From positions 1 through 22,211 of the forward strand of contig DATMRT010000091.1 of the NCBI GenBank assembly GCA_035565975.1: a stretch of 22,211 nt of DNA. The letters run 5' to 3'. A program made the translations under genes and the position numbers. Shown here piece by piece: positions 14,756 through 22,211 of the stretch. The notes beneath the pieces are model-generated. The model did no database searches. It was not told where the DNA came from and saw nothing but the letters and a program-made list of their open reading frames with translations. Position 1 is the first letter of the stretch. The number at the start of each line of letters is the position of its first letter. The DNA is from Ga0077530 sp035565975 (GTDB lineage Bacteria; Pseudomonadota; Alphaproteobacteria; Rhizobiales; Hyphomicrobiaceae).

Positions 14756-15667
14756 TCAGAACCTCTTGGCGAAGCGCGGATCGAGCGTGTCGCGCAGCCC
14801 GTCACCAAGCATGTTGATCGCCAGCACCGCGAGCGCGAGCGCAATGCCGGGATAGAGAATGTTGTGCGGCAGAATGCGGAAGTAGGTGCGCCCCTCGGCC
14901 ATGATGTTGCCCCAGGTCGGTACCTCCGGCGGGATGCCGATGCCGAGGAACGAGAGAATCGCCTCGACCAGGATGGCACTCGCACAAATGAACGTTCCCT
15001 GCACGATCAACGGCGCGGTCGTATTGGGGAGCACGTGGCGCCAGAGCAGCGTCGGCGTCGGCGTACCGACTGTTATGGCGCTTTCGACGTAGGGCTCTTC
15101 GCGGATCGACAGAACGACCGAGCGCACGAGACGAACGACGCGCGGCACCTGCGGGATGACGATCGCGATGATCACCGCGGGGAGACCGGCGCGCGACAAT
15201 GACACGAGCGCGATGGCGAGCAGGATCTCGGGGATCGCCATCAGTCCGTCCATGAAGCGCATGATGATGCCGTCGAGCCACCGTATGTAGCCGGCGATCA
15301 TCCCGATGATGAGGCCGATGAAGACCGCAATGACGGCAACGGTCACACCGACGATCAGCGATACGCGCGCGCCGTAGATCACGCGGCTGTAAATGTCGCG
15401 GCCAAGGCTATCCGAGCCGAAATGATAGACGACCGAGATCTTCTTGCCCTCATCGTCACGAACCGTGGCCGTATATCCGGGCTTCTGATTGCGCGCCGAC
15501 GGATTGATCTCGGCCGGATCGCGCGTTCCGAGGAATGGCGCCAGTACGGCGATCGTCAGCAGGATCAGCGCGATCGAGCCGCCGAATATGACGCTCGGAT
15601 TGCGCAGCACGGTCGACCAGACGGAACGTCGTCGGGAGACCGGCGGGGCTGCGTCTATGCTGGCCAT
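14756..15667 (-). CDS. Peptide/nickel-type ABC transporter permease (DppC-like)
   Basis: Inner-membrane permease of 303 residues with six predicted membrane segments. The family N-terminal segment is present, with the conserved periplasmic FGSDSLGRDIYSR motif at 83-95. The coupling (EAA) loop lies at about residues 193-213, in the stretch ending PTPTLLWRHVLPN. The C-terminus DTLDPRFAKRF is typical. The ATG at 15667 shares its A with the stop codon of the upstream permease (TGATG), so translation is coupled. An in-frame TTG one codon upstream is less likely. It pairs with the DppB-like permease to form the channel. Confidence 0.94.
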   Translation of the reverse strand: MASIDAAPPVSRRRSVWSTVLRNPSVIFGGSIALILLTIAVLAPFLGTRDPAEINPSARNQKPGYTATVRDDEGKKISVVYHFGSDSLGRDIYSRVIYGARVSLIVGVTVAVIAVFIGLIIGMIAGYIRWLDGIIMRFMDGLMAIPEILLAIALVSLSRAGLPAVIIAIVIPQVPRVVRLVRSVVLSIREEPYVESAITVGTPTPTLLWRHVLPNTTAPLIVQGTFICASAILVEAILSFLGIGIPPEVPTWGNIMAEGRTYFRILPHNILYPGIALALAVLAINMLGDGLRDTLDPRFAKRF

Positions 15668-16608
15668 CAATAGCGGATCCTGGGATCGAGGAATGTGTAG
15701 GCGACATCAACCAGCAGGTTGATGAGCACATAGGCGAACGAGAAAAGGAGGATGACGGCCTGGATCGTCGGATAGTCGCGCGCGAGCACGGCGTCGACCG
15801 TGAGCAGACCGAGGCCCGGCAGCGTGTAGACGGATTCCGTCACGACCACGCCACCGATCAGGATCGCGACGGTGAGACCAATGATGGTGAGGATGGGCAC
15901 TGCGGCGTTGGCGAGCGCATGGCGGACCAGAACCTTGATCTCGGTCTGGCCCTTCGCACGGGCCGTGCGGATGTAGTCCTCGTTCAGCACTTCCAACACG
16001 CTCGTGCGCGTCATGCGGGCGATGAACGCGATAAAGACGACGGAGAGCGTCATCGCCGGCAAAATCAGTCGCAGCAACCATCCCCCTATGCCTTCGCTGA
16101 TCCGCTGGTAGCCTTGCACCGGCAGCCAGTCGAGCGTCACGGCAAAAACGTAGATGAGAATGTATCCGACGACGAACACCGGAATGGAGAATCCAAGAAC
16201 GGAAAACCCCATCACGAAGCGGTCGATCCAGGTGCCGTGATTGTGGGCGGCGATAACGCCGAGCGGAACCGCAACGAGCACCACGAGCAGGATCGTCAAA
16301 AGCGATAGCGACAGCGTCGGCTCGAGCCGCTCGCCGATGAGCTCGGCGACTTGCTTCTTGTAGAAGAAGCTTTCGCCGAAATCGCCCCGAAGTACGCCGC
16401 TGACCCAGATGAAGAACTGCTTGAGGATCGGCTCATTGAGGCCGAGGCGTTCACGAATGCCCTCGATCTGCTCGGGGCTCGCATAATCGCCGGCGATGAT
16501 GGCCGCAGGATCCGACGGTGTCAGGCGCAGCATGAGGAAGACGAGCACCGCCACGATCGCCAGCACCGGCAATGTGGAGAAAATCCGCCGGAGGATATAG
16601 CTGCCCAT
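15667..16608 (-). CDS. Peptide/nickel-type ABC transporter permease (DppB-like)
   Basis: Inner-membrane permease, 313 residues, six membrane segments. It starts with GSYILRRIFSTLPVL, the usual DppB/OppB N-terminus with the first membrane helix. The RLGLNEPILKQFFIWVSGVLRGDFG periplasmic region follows (about 54-78). The cytoplasmic EAA loop DYIRTARAKG is at 211-220, and the chain ends in LDPRIRY. The ATG at 16608 is chosen because AGGA lies about 6 bases upstream and homology begins there; the frame is open upstream without family similarity. It is the first permease gene after the 282-bp spacer that follows the binding-protein gene. Confidence 0.95.
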   Translation of the reverse strand: MGSYILRRIFSTLPVLAIVAVLVFLMLRLTPSDPAAIIAGDYASPEQIEGIRERLGLNEPILKQFFIWVSGVLRGDFGESFFYKKQVAELIGERLEPTLSLSLLTILLVVLVAVPLGVIAAHNHGTWIDRFVMGFSVLGFSIPVFVVGYILIYVFAVTLDWLPVQGYQRISEGIGGWLLRLILPAMTLSVVFIAFIARMTRTSVLEVLNEDYIRTARAKGQTEIKVLVRHALANAAVPILTIIGLTVAILIGGVVVTESVYTLPGLGLLTVDAVLARDYPTIQAVILLFSFAYVLINLLVDVAYTFLDPRIRY

Positions 16609-16664
16609 GAAGTTCCTGATCTGGCACTGCGAACTACAGCGGCTCGCGGGCGCCGGAGCTTTAA

Positions 16665-16692
16665 ATTCCCGGCGGCGAGCCCGCCGGGGAAT
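16665..16692 (-). terminator. Hairpin in the binding-protein/permease spacer (proximal to permease)
   Basis: Read on the minus strand, ATTCCC then (one bulged C) GGCGG pairs with CCGCC then GGGAAT around a 5-base loop, followed by TTTAAAG. It lies 57 bases before the permease start. It is terminator-like but could also be a leader structure. Confidence 0.4.
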
Positions 16693-16821
16693 ACAATACG
16701 TCACCCGATCCATTATTCAATTGTGATGTTCCAAAAGTACCGACGCCGGGGCGGGCTCCGATGCTGGTAAAATCGGCACCCGGCGAACGGCTCAGGCATG
16801 AGTGCCCCACCGAAAAGCGTA

Positions 16822-16855
16822 CGGCCGGGCAGGATCTTCTGATCCTGCCCGGCCG
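16822..16855 (-). terminator. Strong terminator/attenuator hairpin after the binding-protein gene
   Basis: A perfect 15-bp stem with a 4-base loop begins 36 bases after the binding-protein stop codon on the minus strand. A short TTTT lies 5 bases after the stem. This is a good intrinsic terminator or 3'-stabilising hairpin. As the permease genes lie downstream on the same strand, it probably lets the binding protein be made in excess. Confidence 0.75.
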
Positions 16856-16890
16856 CTTGAATATGTCCCCGGCTTGCGCGCCGGAGCTGA

Positions 16891-18468
16891 TCAGTCGATC
16901 GAGATGTTCCAGAGCACAGGGGCCGGCGAGGCCACGACGCCCTTCACGTTCTTACGCAGCGCACCGTGGTTGTACCACTGCCCGAGATGGATATGGGTTG
17001 GATACTCCACCACCCTCTTCTGAATAGCGGCAACGATTGCTTTCTGCTTCTCGATGTCCGTCTCGCGCGCAAAGTCGTCACGGAGCTTCTCGATTTCCTT
17101 GTCGCAAGGCCAGCCGAACATGGCCTTGTCGCAACCCGCGTTCAGGAACCCCATCATGACCGGGTTCAGGAGGTCGCCCGCCACCCATGAGGTCAGGAAG
17201 GCGTGCCAGCCGCCCGCTTCCGGCGGGTCCTTCTTGGCGCGACGGGCAACGACCGTCTGCCAGTCCATGGACTGCATGTCGACCTTGAAGCCGGCCCGCT
17301 CCATGAGCGACTTGGCGACCGGGGCGAGGTTCGTCAGAACCTGCAGGTCTGTCGAATGCATCAGCACGATCGGGGTGCCGTCGTACTTCTCCTGCGTCAG
17401 TATCTCGCGCGCCTTCTTGAAGTTCGACTCGAACTTGTCCTCGAAGCCGGCTTCCGTCGCGAATGGCGTGCCGCAGATGAACATCGCCTTGCAGACTTTG
17501 TAATACTCCTCGGAGCCGACAACAGCCTTCAGGAAGTCCTCCTGATTGAAGGCGTAGAACAAGGCCTGGCGGATTTTTGGATTGTCGAAGGGCTTGTGGA
17601 GGGTGTTGAAGCGGAAGGTGTACTGGTTCCCGAGCGGGTTCCAGTTGTACATGTAGACATCCTTGCTCTGCTTCAGCAGCGGATGGAGGTCATGCGGCGG
17701 GGCCTCGATGTAATCGATCTCACCCGCGAGCAGCGCGTTGACAGCCTGCTGATGGTCGCGAATGGGCCGCCACTCGACGCGGTCCACCTTGACGACCTTA
17801 CCGCCCGTCGTCCCTGAAGGGGGCTCCGAGCGCGGCTTGTAGCCCTCGAACTTCGTATAGACGATCTTGCTGCCCGGCTGCCACTCGTCGCGCTTGAAGA
17901 CGAACGGGCCGGAGCCGACGAACTCCTCGATCTGCTTGTTGGGATCCGTCTCGGCAACGCGCTTCGGCATCATGAACGGCACGTTCGAGGACGGCTTGCC
18001 GAGCGCCAGAAGCACGAGGCCCGTCGGCGACTTCAGCTTGATCTCGAAAGTCTTGGCATCCTTCGCCGTCAGTGCCTCGACGAAGGACATCATCTTCTGG
18101 CCCATCGAATCCTTCGCCGCCCAGCGCTTGATCGACGGGATGATGTCTTCCGTAGTGACCGGCTTGCCGTCGTGCCACATGAGGCCGTCGCGCAGCGTCA
18201 TGGTCCAGGTGAGCTTGTCGTCCGACAGCTTATAGGTGTCGACCATCTGCGGCTTGATCTCACCCTTGTCGTCCATGCCGAAAAGGGTGTCGTAGACCAT
18301 GTAGCCATGGTTGCGGACGACGTAGGCGGTGGTCCAGATCGGATCGAGGATCTTCAGATCCGAATGGGGGACGAAACGCAGCGTCTTCTGGGCGTTCGCA
18401 GCAGTAGCAAGCAATGGAATAGCAGCGGCTGCCGTCAAGACGGCGAGCGCGCGACGCATAGTGCTCAT
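16891..18468 (-). CDS. ABC transporter periplasmic substrate-binding protein (SBP family 5)
   Basis: Periplasmic solute receptor of the peptide/opine/nickel family (SBP_bac_5), 525 residues. The N-terminus has MRR, a hydrophobic stretch and a likely signal peptidase I site after residue 26 (ANA-QK). Family-like segments include LTWTMTLRDGLMWHDGKPVTTEDI in lobe 1, then a VGSGPFVFKRDEW region and, later, a FNTLHKPFDNPKIRQALFYAFNQ region. The ATG at 18468 follows GGGAGG 6 bases upstream and begins at the signal peptide; the frame continues upstream without homology. It heads the importer operon. Ligand class cannot be read reliably: di/oligopeptides, opines or other small organics are possible. 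Confidence 0.94.
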   Translation of the reverse strand: MSTMRRALAVLTAAAAIPLLATAANAQKTLRFVPHSDLKILDPIWTTAYVVRNHGYMVYDTLFGMDDKGEIKPQMVDTYKLSDDKLTWTMTLRDGLMWHDGKPVTTEDIIPSIKRWAAKDSMGQKMMSFVEALTAKDAKTFEIKLKSPTGLVLLALGKPSSNVPFMMPKRVAETDPNKQIEEFVGSGPFVFKRDEWQPGSKIVYTKFEGYKPRSEPPSGTTGGKVVKVDRVEWRPIRDHQQAVNALLAGEIDYIEAPPHDLHPLLKQSKDVYMYNWNPLGNQYTFRFNTLHKPFDNPKIRQALFYAFNQEDFLKAVVGSEEYYKVCKAMFICGTPFATEAGFEDKFESNFKKAREILTQEKYDGTPIVLMHSTDLQVLTNLAPVAKSLMERAGFKVDMQSMDWQTVVARRAKKDPPEAGGWHAFLTSWVAGDLLNPVMMGFLNAGCDKAMFGWPCDKEIEKLRDDFARETDIEKQKAIVAAIQKRVVEYPTHIHLGQWYNHGALRKNVKGVVASPAPVLWNISID

Positions 18469-18570
18469 TAGGAGCCTCCCCTTTTGTTGGACATTTCTTC
18501 CGCCAGCCGGCCGCAGGAGAAACCGACCACCGAAACGAGTTGAACGGGCTTTGCAGCCCTCGCCTCGACA

Positions 18571-18600
18571 ATAAGACGATGCCTCGCCCCAGAAAGTCAA
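18571..18600 (-). promoter_or_regulatory. Candidate sigma70 promoter of the ABC importer operon
   Basis: On the minus strand, TTGACT (18600-18595) is a five-of-six match to the -35 consensus and TCTTAT (18576-18571) a four-of-six match to -10, 18 bases apart. Transcription would begin about 95 bases before the binding-protein start codon. Confidence 0.4.
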
Positions 18601-18855
18601 ATGCGGCTCCGCCCGAAAGCGCATCACGCGTGCCGGGAGACAGGGCAGCCGTAGAGCGGCCTTCCAACGCGATGCGCGGGAGTGGTGCGATCGTCCGCGT
18701 GCAGAGGCACGACGTTGCCGTGATCGGTCGGAGCCGTGATGCGCCGCGGCGACTGCCGGAGGGAGGTCGATCCCGCGCGGCCTTAGCGCTCGCTTCCGCG
18801 ACAGCGGTTTGCGCGATCTTAACCTTTATCGCTCCATAACAAGAGCCAGGGTTTT

Positions 18856-18878
18856 CCCGGAAATAGCCACGTTCCGGG
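18856..18878. repeat. Inverted repeat upstream of the amidase gene
   Basis: CCCGGAA and TTCCGGG are perfect 7-bp inverted arms separated by 9 bases, about 60 bp before the amidase start. It could be an operator for a dimeric regulator or an RNA hairpin; there is no direct evidence for either. Confidence 0.3.
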
Positions 18879-18936
18879 TCTAAGGTCACTAAGCTCACCA
18901 CTGAAACCGGTGTCGCGTTGACGGGGGTTAGTCGTC

Positions 18937-20268
18937 ATGTTTCAGGCAGGTGCAGGTAGCCGGAGGGCTTTCCGGCTGCGTGCGTGTATGCGTTTGTCCG
19001 CCATCGTGCTCGCCGTCATGTGGGGCATGGTTGCGGAAGAGGCCGCCGCACAATCCGCCCTCGCTGCCGCGCCGACCGAGCTTGCTTCTGCAGCACCCTT
19101 CCCCTCAGCGCCGTCCGCAGCTCTCAAGAAGACGCGGTTCGTGATCGCGCTCGAGCGTAAGGTCGACTATCAGGTCCAGTCGCTGCCCCACCCCAACCGC
19201 GTGATCGTCGATCTGCCGACGGTCAAGCTGCAGCTCCCGCCCTCGCTCTCCGGCGAGCCCGTAGGCATCGTGAGCGGCTTTCGCGCGGGCCTCGGCGCTC
19301 CCGGCAAGATGCGCGTCGTGATCGACGTCACGGAGCCCGTCGTCGTCGACAAATCGGAATTTCTCGAGGGCGGCGGCAGCGGCCCTGTACTCCTCTCGCT
19401 GGAAATCTCACCGGCGGCCACCGATATGGCTTCACTGCTGCAGGCGGCCGTTGCCATGCCGCCGTCGGTGGTCCAGCGCGCCAGCATAAGCGGCGCAATA
19501 CAGCCGCCGGTGCCCCGTCGGGCCGAGCGCCCCGACAAGCGGGCAGCAAATGCCTACAAGCCGCTGATCGTCCTCGATCCCGGTCACGGCGGGCATGACT
19601 CGGGCGCGACCCGGAACGGCATCGTCGAAAAGGACGTGGTTCTTGCCTTTGCACTGACCCTCCGCGATCAGCTCCGGGCGAGCGGCCGATATCGTGTGGC
19701 CATGACCCGCGATGACGACACGTTCGTCCCGCTCGAGGAGCGCCGCGAGTTCGCTGAGGACCGCAAAGCGGCGCTGTTCATTGCCATTCATGCCGACTAC
19801 GCAAGTGCGCGCGCACGTGGCGCGACCATCTATTCGCTGCGCGAGTCGGTCGCGAGCAGCCTCGCCAAGTCGGCATTGCGGGAGAGCGCGAACGAAGCCC
19901 TCTCGGATACCGAGCTCGCCGCTCTCAAGGGGATCGGTCGCCAGGGGACGGCGGTGAAGAGCATCCTTGCCGACCTGGTCGGACGGGAGGTCGAGTCGAC
20001 GCGCGACCGCACCAACATCTTCGCGCGAGCTGTCATCGAGAACATGGGCCGCAGCACGAATATGAACGAGAACCCGGACCGCAACGCCGCCTTCCAGGTT
20101 CTGAAGACCGCCAAGGTACCGGCCGTGCTGATCGAGCTTGCCTACGTCACCAACCGCGCCGATGCCGCTCAGCTTCGCTCGGAGGCTTGGCGTGGCAACG
20201 TTTCCCGGTCGATCCGTTCGGCCATCGACAACTACTTCAGCCACCAGGCGGCGCGCCTGCCCTTCTGA
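18937..20268 (+). CDS. amiC: N-acetylmuramoyl-L-alanine amidase with AMIN domain
   Basis: Periplasmic zinc amidase that cleaves septal peptidoglycan to separate daughter cells, 443 residues. A basic N-terminus and hydrophobic segment (about 18-33) end in an AAAQ-type signal-peptidase site near residue 38. An AMIN domain (about 65-155) targets peptidoglycan or the septum. The Amidase_3 domain is at about 209-435. Zinc ligands are His217 (DPGHGGHDSG), Glu231 and His285 (IAIHADYA), with catalytic Glu400 (VLIELAYVTN). The insert at about 305-360 corresponds to the autoinhibitory-helix region of AmiB/AmiC that EnvC- or NlpD-type activators displace. The ribosome site is weak; Met18 is an alternative start that would shorten the n-region. 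Confidence 0.94.
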   Translation: MFQAGAGSRRAFRLRACMRLSAIVLAVMWGMVAEEAAAQSALAAAPTELASAAPFPSAPSAALKKTRFVIALERKVDYQVQSLPHPNRVIVDLPTVKLQLPPSLSGEPVGIVSGFRAGLGAPGKMRVVIDVTEPVVVDKSEFLEGGGSGPVLLSLEISPAATDMASLLQAAVAMPPSVVQRASISGAIQPPVPRRAERPDKRAANAYKPLIVLDPGHGGHDSGATRNGIVEKDVVLAFALTLRDQLRASGRYRVAMTRDDDTFVPLEERREFAEDRKAALFIAIHADYASARARGATIYSLRESVASSLAKSALRESANEALSDTELAALKGIGRQGTAVKSILADLVGREVESTRDRTNIFARAVIENMGRSTNMNENPDRNAAFQVLKTAKVPAVLIELAYVTNRADAAQLRSEAWRGNVSRSIRSAIDNYFSHQAARLPF

Positions 20269-20290
20269 AGCTCGGGGGCGGCAGCTTCAG
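20265..20290. terminator. Bidirectional hairpin spanning both stop codons
   Basis: CTGAAGCT and AGCTTCAG form an 8-bp stem with a 10-base loop. The arms contain the stop codon of the amidase gene (plus) and that of aat (minus). No T-run follows on either strand, so termination may need Rho or the hairpin may only protect 3' ends. Confidence 0.4.
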
Positions 20291-20967
20291 CCGTGGAGTG
20301 AAGCCACCCTCAGCGCCGCGAGGATCTGGTCAGGGGAGGCATCAGTCGGCAGGGCGTGGAAGTCCGCCCCGCAGGCCAGAGCCGGCTCGAGCAGCCGATG
20401 AAACTCCTGACGCTCCACCTCGACGGTCCCGAACTGGCGCAGGTGATCCGTCACGAACTGCGTATCGAGCAGCGTGAAACCACCGTGGGCCAGCCGGGCG
20501 CACAGATAGACGAGCGCGACTTTGCTTGCGTCTCTCTCGGTCGAGAACATGCTCTCGCCGAAGAAGGCGCCGCCGAGCGCGACCCCATACAGGCCGCCGA
20601 CGATCCGGCCCTCCCACCAAGTCTCCACGGTATGGCAATAGCCCTGCTCGAACAGGGCCCCGTACAGACTCCGGATGCGGGCGTTGATCCAGGTCGAGCG
20701 CCGCCCAGCCTTCGAAGCTGCACAGCCATCGATCACGGCCTCGAAGTCGCTGTTGATGCGAACCTCGAAATGTTCCTGGCGGACGGTTTTAGCGAGCCGG
20801 CGCGGAACATGCACCGCGTCGAGGGGCAGAATGCCCCGCGCCTGCGGCTCGATCCAGTAGAGCGCCGGGTCGTCCGCGCTCTCGGCCATTGGGAAGATGC
20901 CGCACGAATAGGCCTTGAGCAGAACCTGCGGCGTGATCTCGATCGTGATGTCGTTATGCGACGCCAT
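20287..20967 (-). CDS. aat: Leucyl/phenylalanyl-tRNA-protein transferase
   Basis: Transfers Leu or Phe from aminoacyl-tRNA to the N-terminus of proteins with basic N-terminal residues, marking them for ClpS-ClpAP degradation (N-end rule); cytosolic. The 226-residue protein carries the family sequences: ITPQVLLKAYSCGIFPMAESADDP near the N-terminus, YWIEPQARGILPLD, STWIN, the TWWEGRIVGGLYGVALGGAFFGESMFS core, and LLDTQFVTDHLRQFG. The ATG at 20967 matches the common MASHxDxxIEITP start; a GTG two codons upstream is closer to the AAGGAG stretch (near 20988) but still 13 bases away. A stop codon precedes that GTG, so no longer form is possible. Confidence 0.95.
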   Translation of the reverse strand: MASHNDITIEITPQVLLKAYSCGIFPMAESADDPALYWIEPQARGILPLDAVHVPRRLAKTVRQEHFEVRINSDFEAVIDGCAASKAGRRSTWINARIRSLYGALFEQGYCHTVETWWEGRIVGGLYGVALGGAFFGESMFSTERDASKVALVYLCARLAHGGFTLLDTQFVTDHLRQFGTVEVERQEFHRLLEPALACGADFHALPTDASPDQILAALRVASLHG

Positions 20968-21344
20968 GGGCACTCAGTCCGTACCGCTCCTTTTTGAGTA
21001 ATTCTAATCGATCGGAAGGGCAAGAGCGAGGCAGCCGGACGCCGCCCTGCGCTCGGCCATTTGGGACATTCGCGCCAGTGGGGCGTCCTTCCCTCATATC
21101 ACTTTCGACAGCCCGGCCGTCCCCCGATTGTCGCATTCCTCCGCTAGACAGATGTTCGTATCTCGACCCGTGACCCCATGCGAACGTCGTTGTCTCAATC
21201 ATGCGGGCAAATGCATGATTCCGTTAGGCCTTTTTGAGGTCGACGCGCACCGGGGGCGCCGCTGTCGATATTGGGCGAGCCGCCGAATCTGGACAGCGGT
21301 CGCCCGCGAGGATACTTGAGCCGGCTGTCCGGGGGGAACATCCG
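20968..21344. other. Intergenic region between aat and the lipase-like gene
   Basis: A 377-bp divergent spacer without a convincing gene. It contains an inverted repeat with a later T-run (21197-21235) and two copies of the 10-mer CCTTTTTGAG (20989-20998 and 21229-21238). Promoters must lie here for both genes, but I see no clear -35/-10 pair. Confidence 0.5.
21197..21235 (+). promoter_or_regulatory. Inverted repeat followed by T-run upstream of the lipase-like gene
   Basis: AATCATGC and GCATGATT are perfect 8-bp arms around 8 bases, then 10 bases later TTTTT. It could be an operator in the lipase promoter region or the terminator of a short untranslated transcript. Confidence 0.35.
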
Positions 21345-22211
21345 ATGCGTCGCTATTTCACGTTCCTGATCGTTCCGCTGATCGGTCTGGCTGCCTGGCA
21401 AGGTCGACCCGTCGACCGAGCTTCGCTCGGCATTACGCCCGAGAACACCGCACAGAATGTCTGCAAGGCGCCCGTGATTCCCGATCTCCGGCAGGCCGCC
21501 TCGAGCGGCCCTGAGGCCGGCTGCGATGATCCGGACGGCTGCGAGAACAAGGAGCATATCTCGGCGACGTTCCTTCCCTACGCGATTGCAAGCCTCAATG
21601 CCTATGGCGGCACCGGACGGGAGAGCGGCGACCTCGTGAAGTTCGATCCGAGCTGGAAAGCCGTCGGCGAGCCGATCAGCGATCCGAGCGGGCTCGGTTA
21701 CATGGTCTTCAGCCGGACGGTCGACAACGAGGATCATGTTCTTGTGGCCTTCCGCGGCACCGATCAGATCGGCGGTGAAGGCTGGGCCAAGCTCCTACCG
21801 ACGCCGACAGACGCTCTCGCGAATGCATCCTGGGTGACCCAGTGGTTCAATCCATGGGACCAGTATCGCCTCGCCCGCGAGGCCTTCAGGGAAATCCGAA
21901 GGCAGGCTTTTGCTCGTGCCCAGGGGCGCGTGGTGCGCTTCCACGTTACGGGCCATTCGCTCGGCGGCGGCCTCGCAGTCCATATCGCGCGGGGCTTTCC
22001 CTGTACGGCCGCAGTCGTATTCAACACGTCCTGCGTGACCAACCGGATCCGCTTCTCCGAGCCCTACATGGATAGCCAGATCGTCGATATTCGCGAGGAT
22101 CGCGACTTCCTCTCGCACACGCTGTGCGCGCCCGCGGCGCTGTTCGGATGGAGCAGCAATCATCAGCTCTACGGCGCAGAGTGGATTCGCACCCGCCGGC
22201 GAGAGAATGTG
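21345..22211 (+). CDS. Exported class-3-lipase-like serine hydrolase (3' end beyond window)
   Basis: Partial gene, 289 codons with no stop before the window end. A short basic N-terminus and hydrophobic stretch (about residues 3-18) suggest export or membrane anchoring. An alpha/beta-hydrolase fold of the Lipase_3 type is indicated by VAFRGTD (134-140, oxyanion region) and the nucleophile elbow GHSLG with Ser205. Likely remaining triad members are an Asp in DIREDRDFLS (248-257) and His273 (NHQLYG). The region before the domain (about 40-66) has three cysteines, perhaps forming disulfides in the periplasm. GGGGGGA lies about 8 bases before the ATG. Activity on lipids or other esters cannot be decided; the C-terminus is unseen. 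Confidence 0.85.
   Translation, partial: MRRYFTFLIVPLIGLAAWQGRPVDRASLGITPENTAQNVCKAPVIPDLRQAASSGPEAGCDDPDGCENKEHISATFLPYAIASLNAYGGTGRESGDLVKFDPSWKAVGEPISDPSGLGYMVFSRTVDNEDHVLVAFRGTDQIGGEGWAKLLPTPTDALANASWVTQWFNPWDQYRLAREAFREIRRQAFARAQGRVVRFHVTGHSLGGGLAVHIARGFPCTAAVVFNTSCVTNRIRFSEPYMDSQIVDIREDRDFLSHTLCAPAALFGWSSNHQLYGAEWIRTRRRENV

Larger units (their letters stand above)
18469..18936. other. Intergenic region between binding-protein and amidase genes
   Basis: A 468-bp divergent spacer with no convincing gene. It holds a promoter candidate for the binding-protein operon (18571-18600), a TTAACC half-site at 18819-18824 that resembles half of a CtrA box (weak), and an inverted repeat CCCGGAA...TTCCGGG at 18856-18878 upstream of the amidase gene. 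The open frames here lack a ribosome site and protein-like composition. Confidence 0.5.

Noticed and set aside
13673..15202. Plus-strand 509-codon ORF opposite the ABC ATPase and permease
   Set aside because: Antisense shadow with repetitive Arg/His/Asp/Leu composition; spans two real genes.

Overview
This window is GC-rich, densely packed bacterial DNA. Gene content points to an alphaproteobacterium, most likely of the Hyphomicrobiales. Pointers are a mesaconyl-CoA hydratase (ethylmalonyl-CoA pathway), an FnrL-type regulator with a CX2CX7C cysteine pattern, an A1-type cytochrome oxidase subunit, a DUF2244 protein and GatCA. This placement is inference from gene content; no rRNA or other strong taxonomic marker is present. 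I found no rRNA, tRNA, transposase, CRISPR array or phage gene.

Layout. (1) About 1-1158, minus strand: a queuosine-precursor pair, a VUT-family membrane transporter followed by the preQ0 reductase QueF. (2) About 1270-4336: an FnrL-like regulator (plus) and a cytochrome c oxidase subunit I (minus) diverge from a 192-bp region holding a perfect FNR box. The oxidase gene overlaps a DUF2244 gene by 14 bp. No oxidase subunit II or III gene is in the window. (3) About 4465-6860: a YbaK-type aminoacyl-tRNA deacylase (minus) diverges from gatC-gatA (plus). (4) 6861-7934: mesaconyl-CoA hydratase (minus), whose stop codon abuts that of gatA.

(5) About 8104-13090, plus strand: an unrecognised TPR-like protein, then a three-subunit molybdenum hydroxylase of the xanthine dehydrogenase/CoxMSL family (FAD, 2Fe-2S and Mo subunits), then a small MoaD/ThiS-like protein ending in Gly-Gly. 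Two GC-rich stem-loops bracket the hydroxylase genes, and both begin with the same 13-mer. This cluster is the best candidate in the window for something undescribed: the substrate is not evident, and a dedicated sulfur-carrier-like protein sits where a maturation factor might be expected. (6) About 13106-18468, minus strand: a complete peptide/nickel-type ABC importer (binding protein, two permeases, one fused double ATPase), converging on the molybdenum cluster. The binding-protein gene is separated from the permease genes by two hairpins, which suggests it is expressed in excess. (7) About 18937-22211: an exported AMIN-domain N-acetylmuramoyl-L-alanine amidase (plus), leucyl/phenylalanyl-tRNA-protein transferase (minus, convergent), and the first 289 codons of an exported class-3-lipase-like serine hydrolase that runs off the window.

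Long antisense reading frames opposite the oxidase, the Mo subunit and the ATPase are high-GC shadows and were not annotated.
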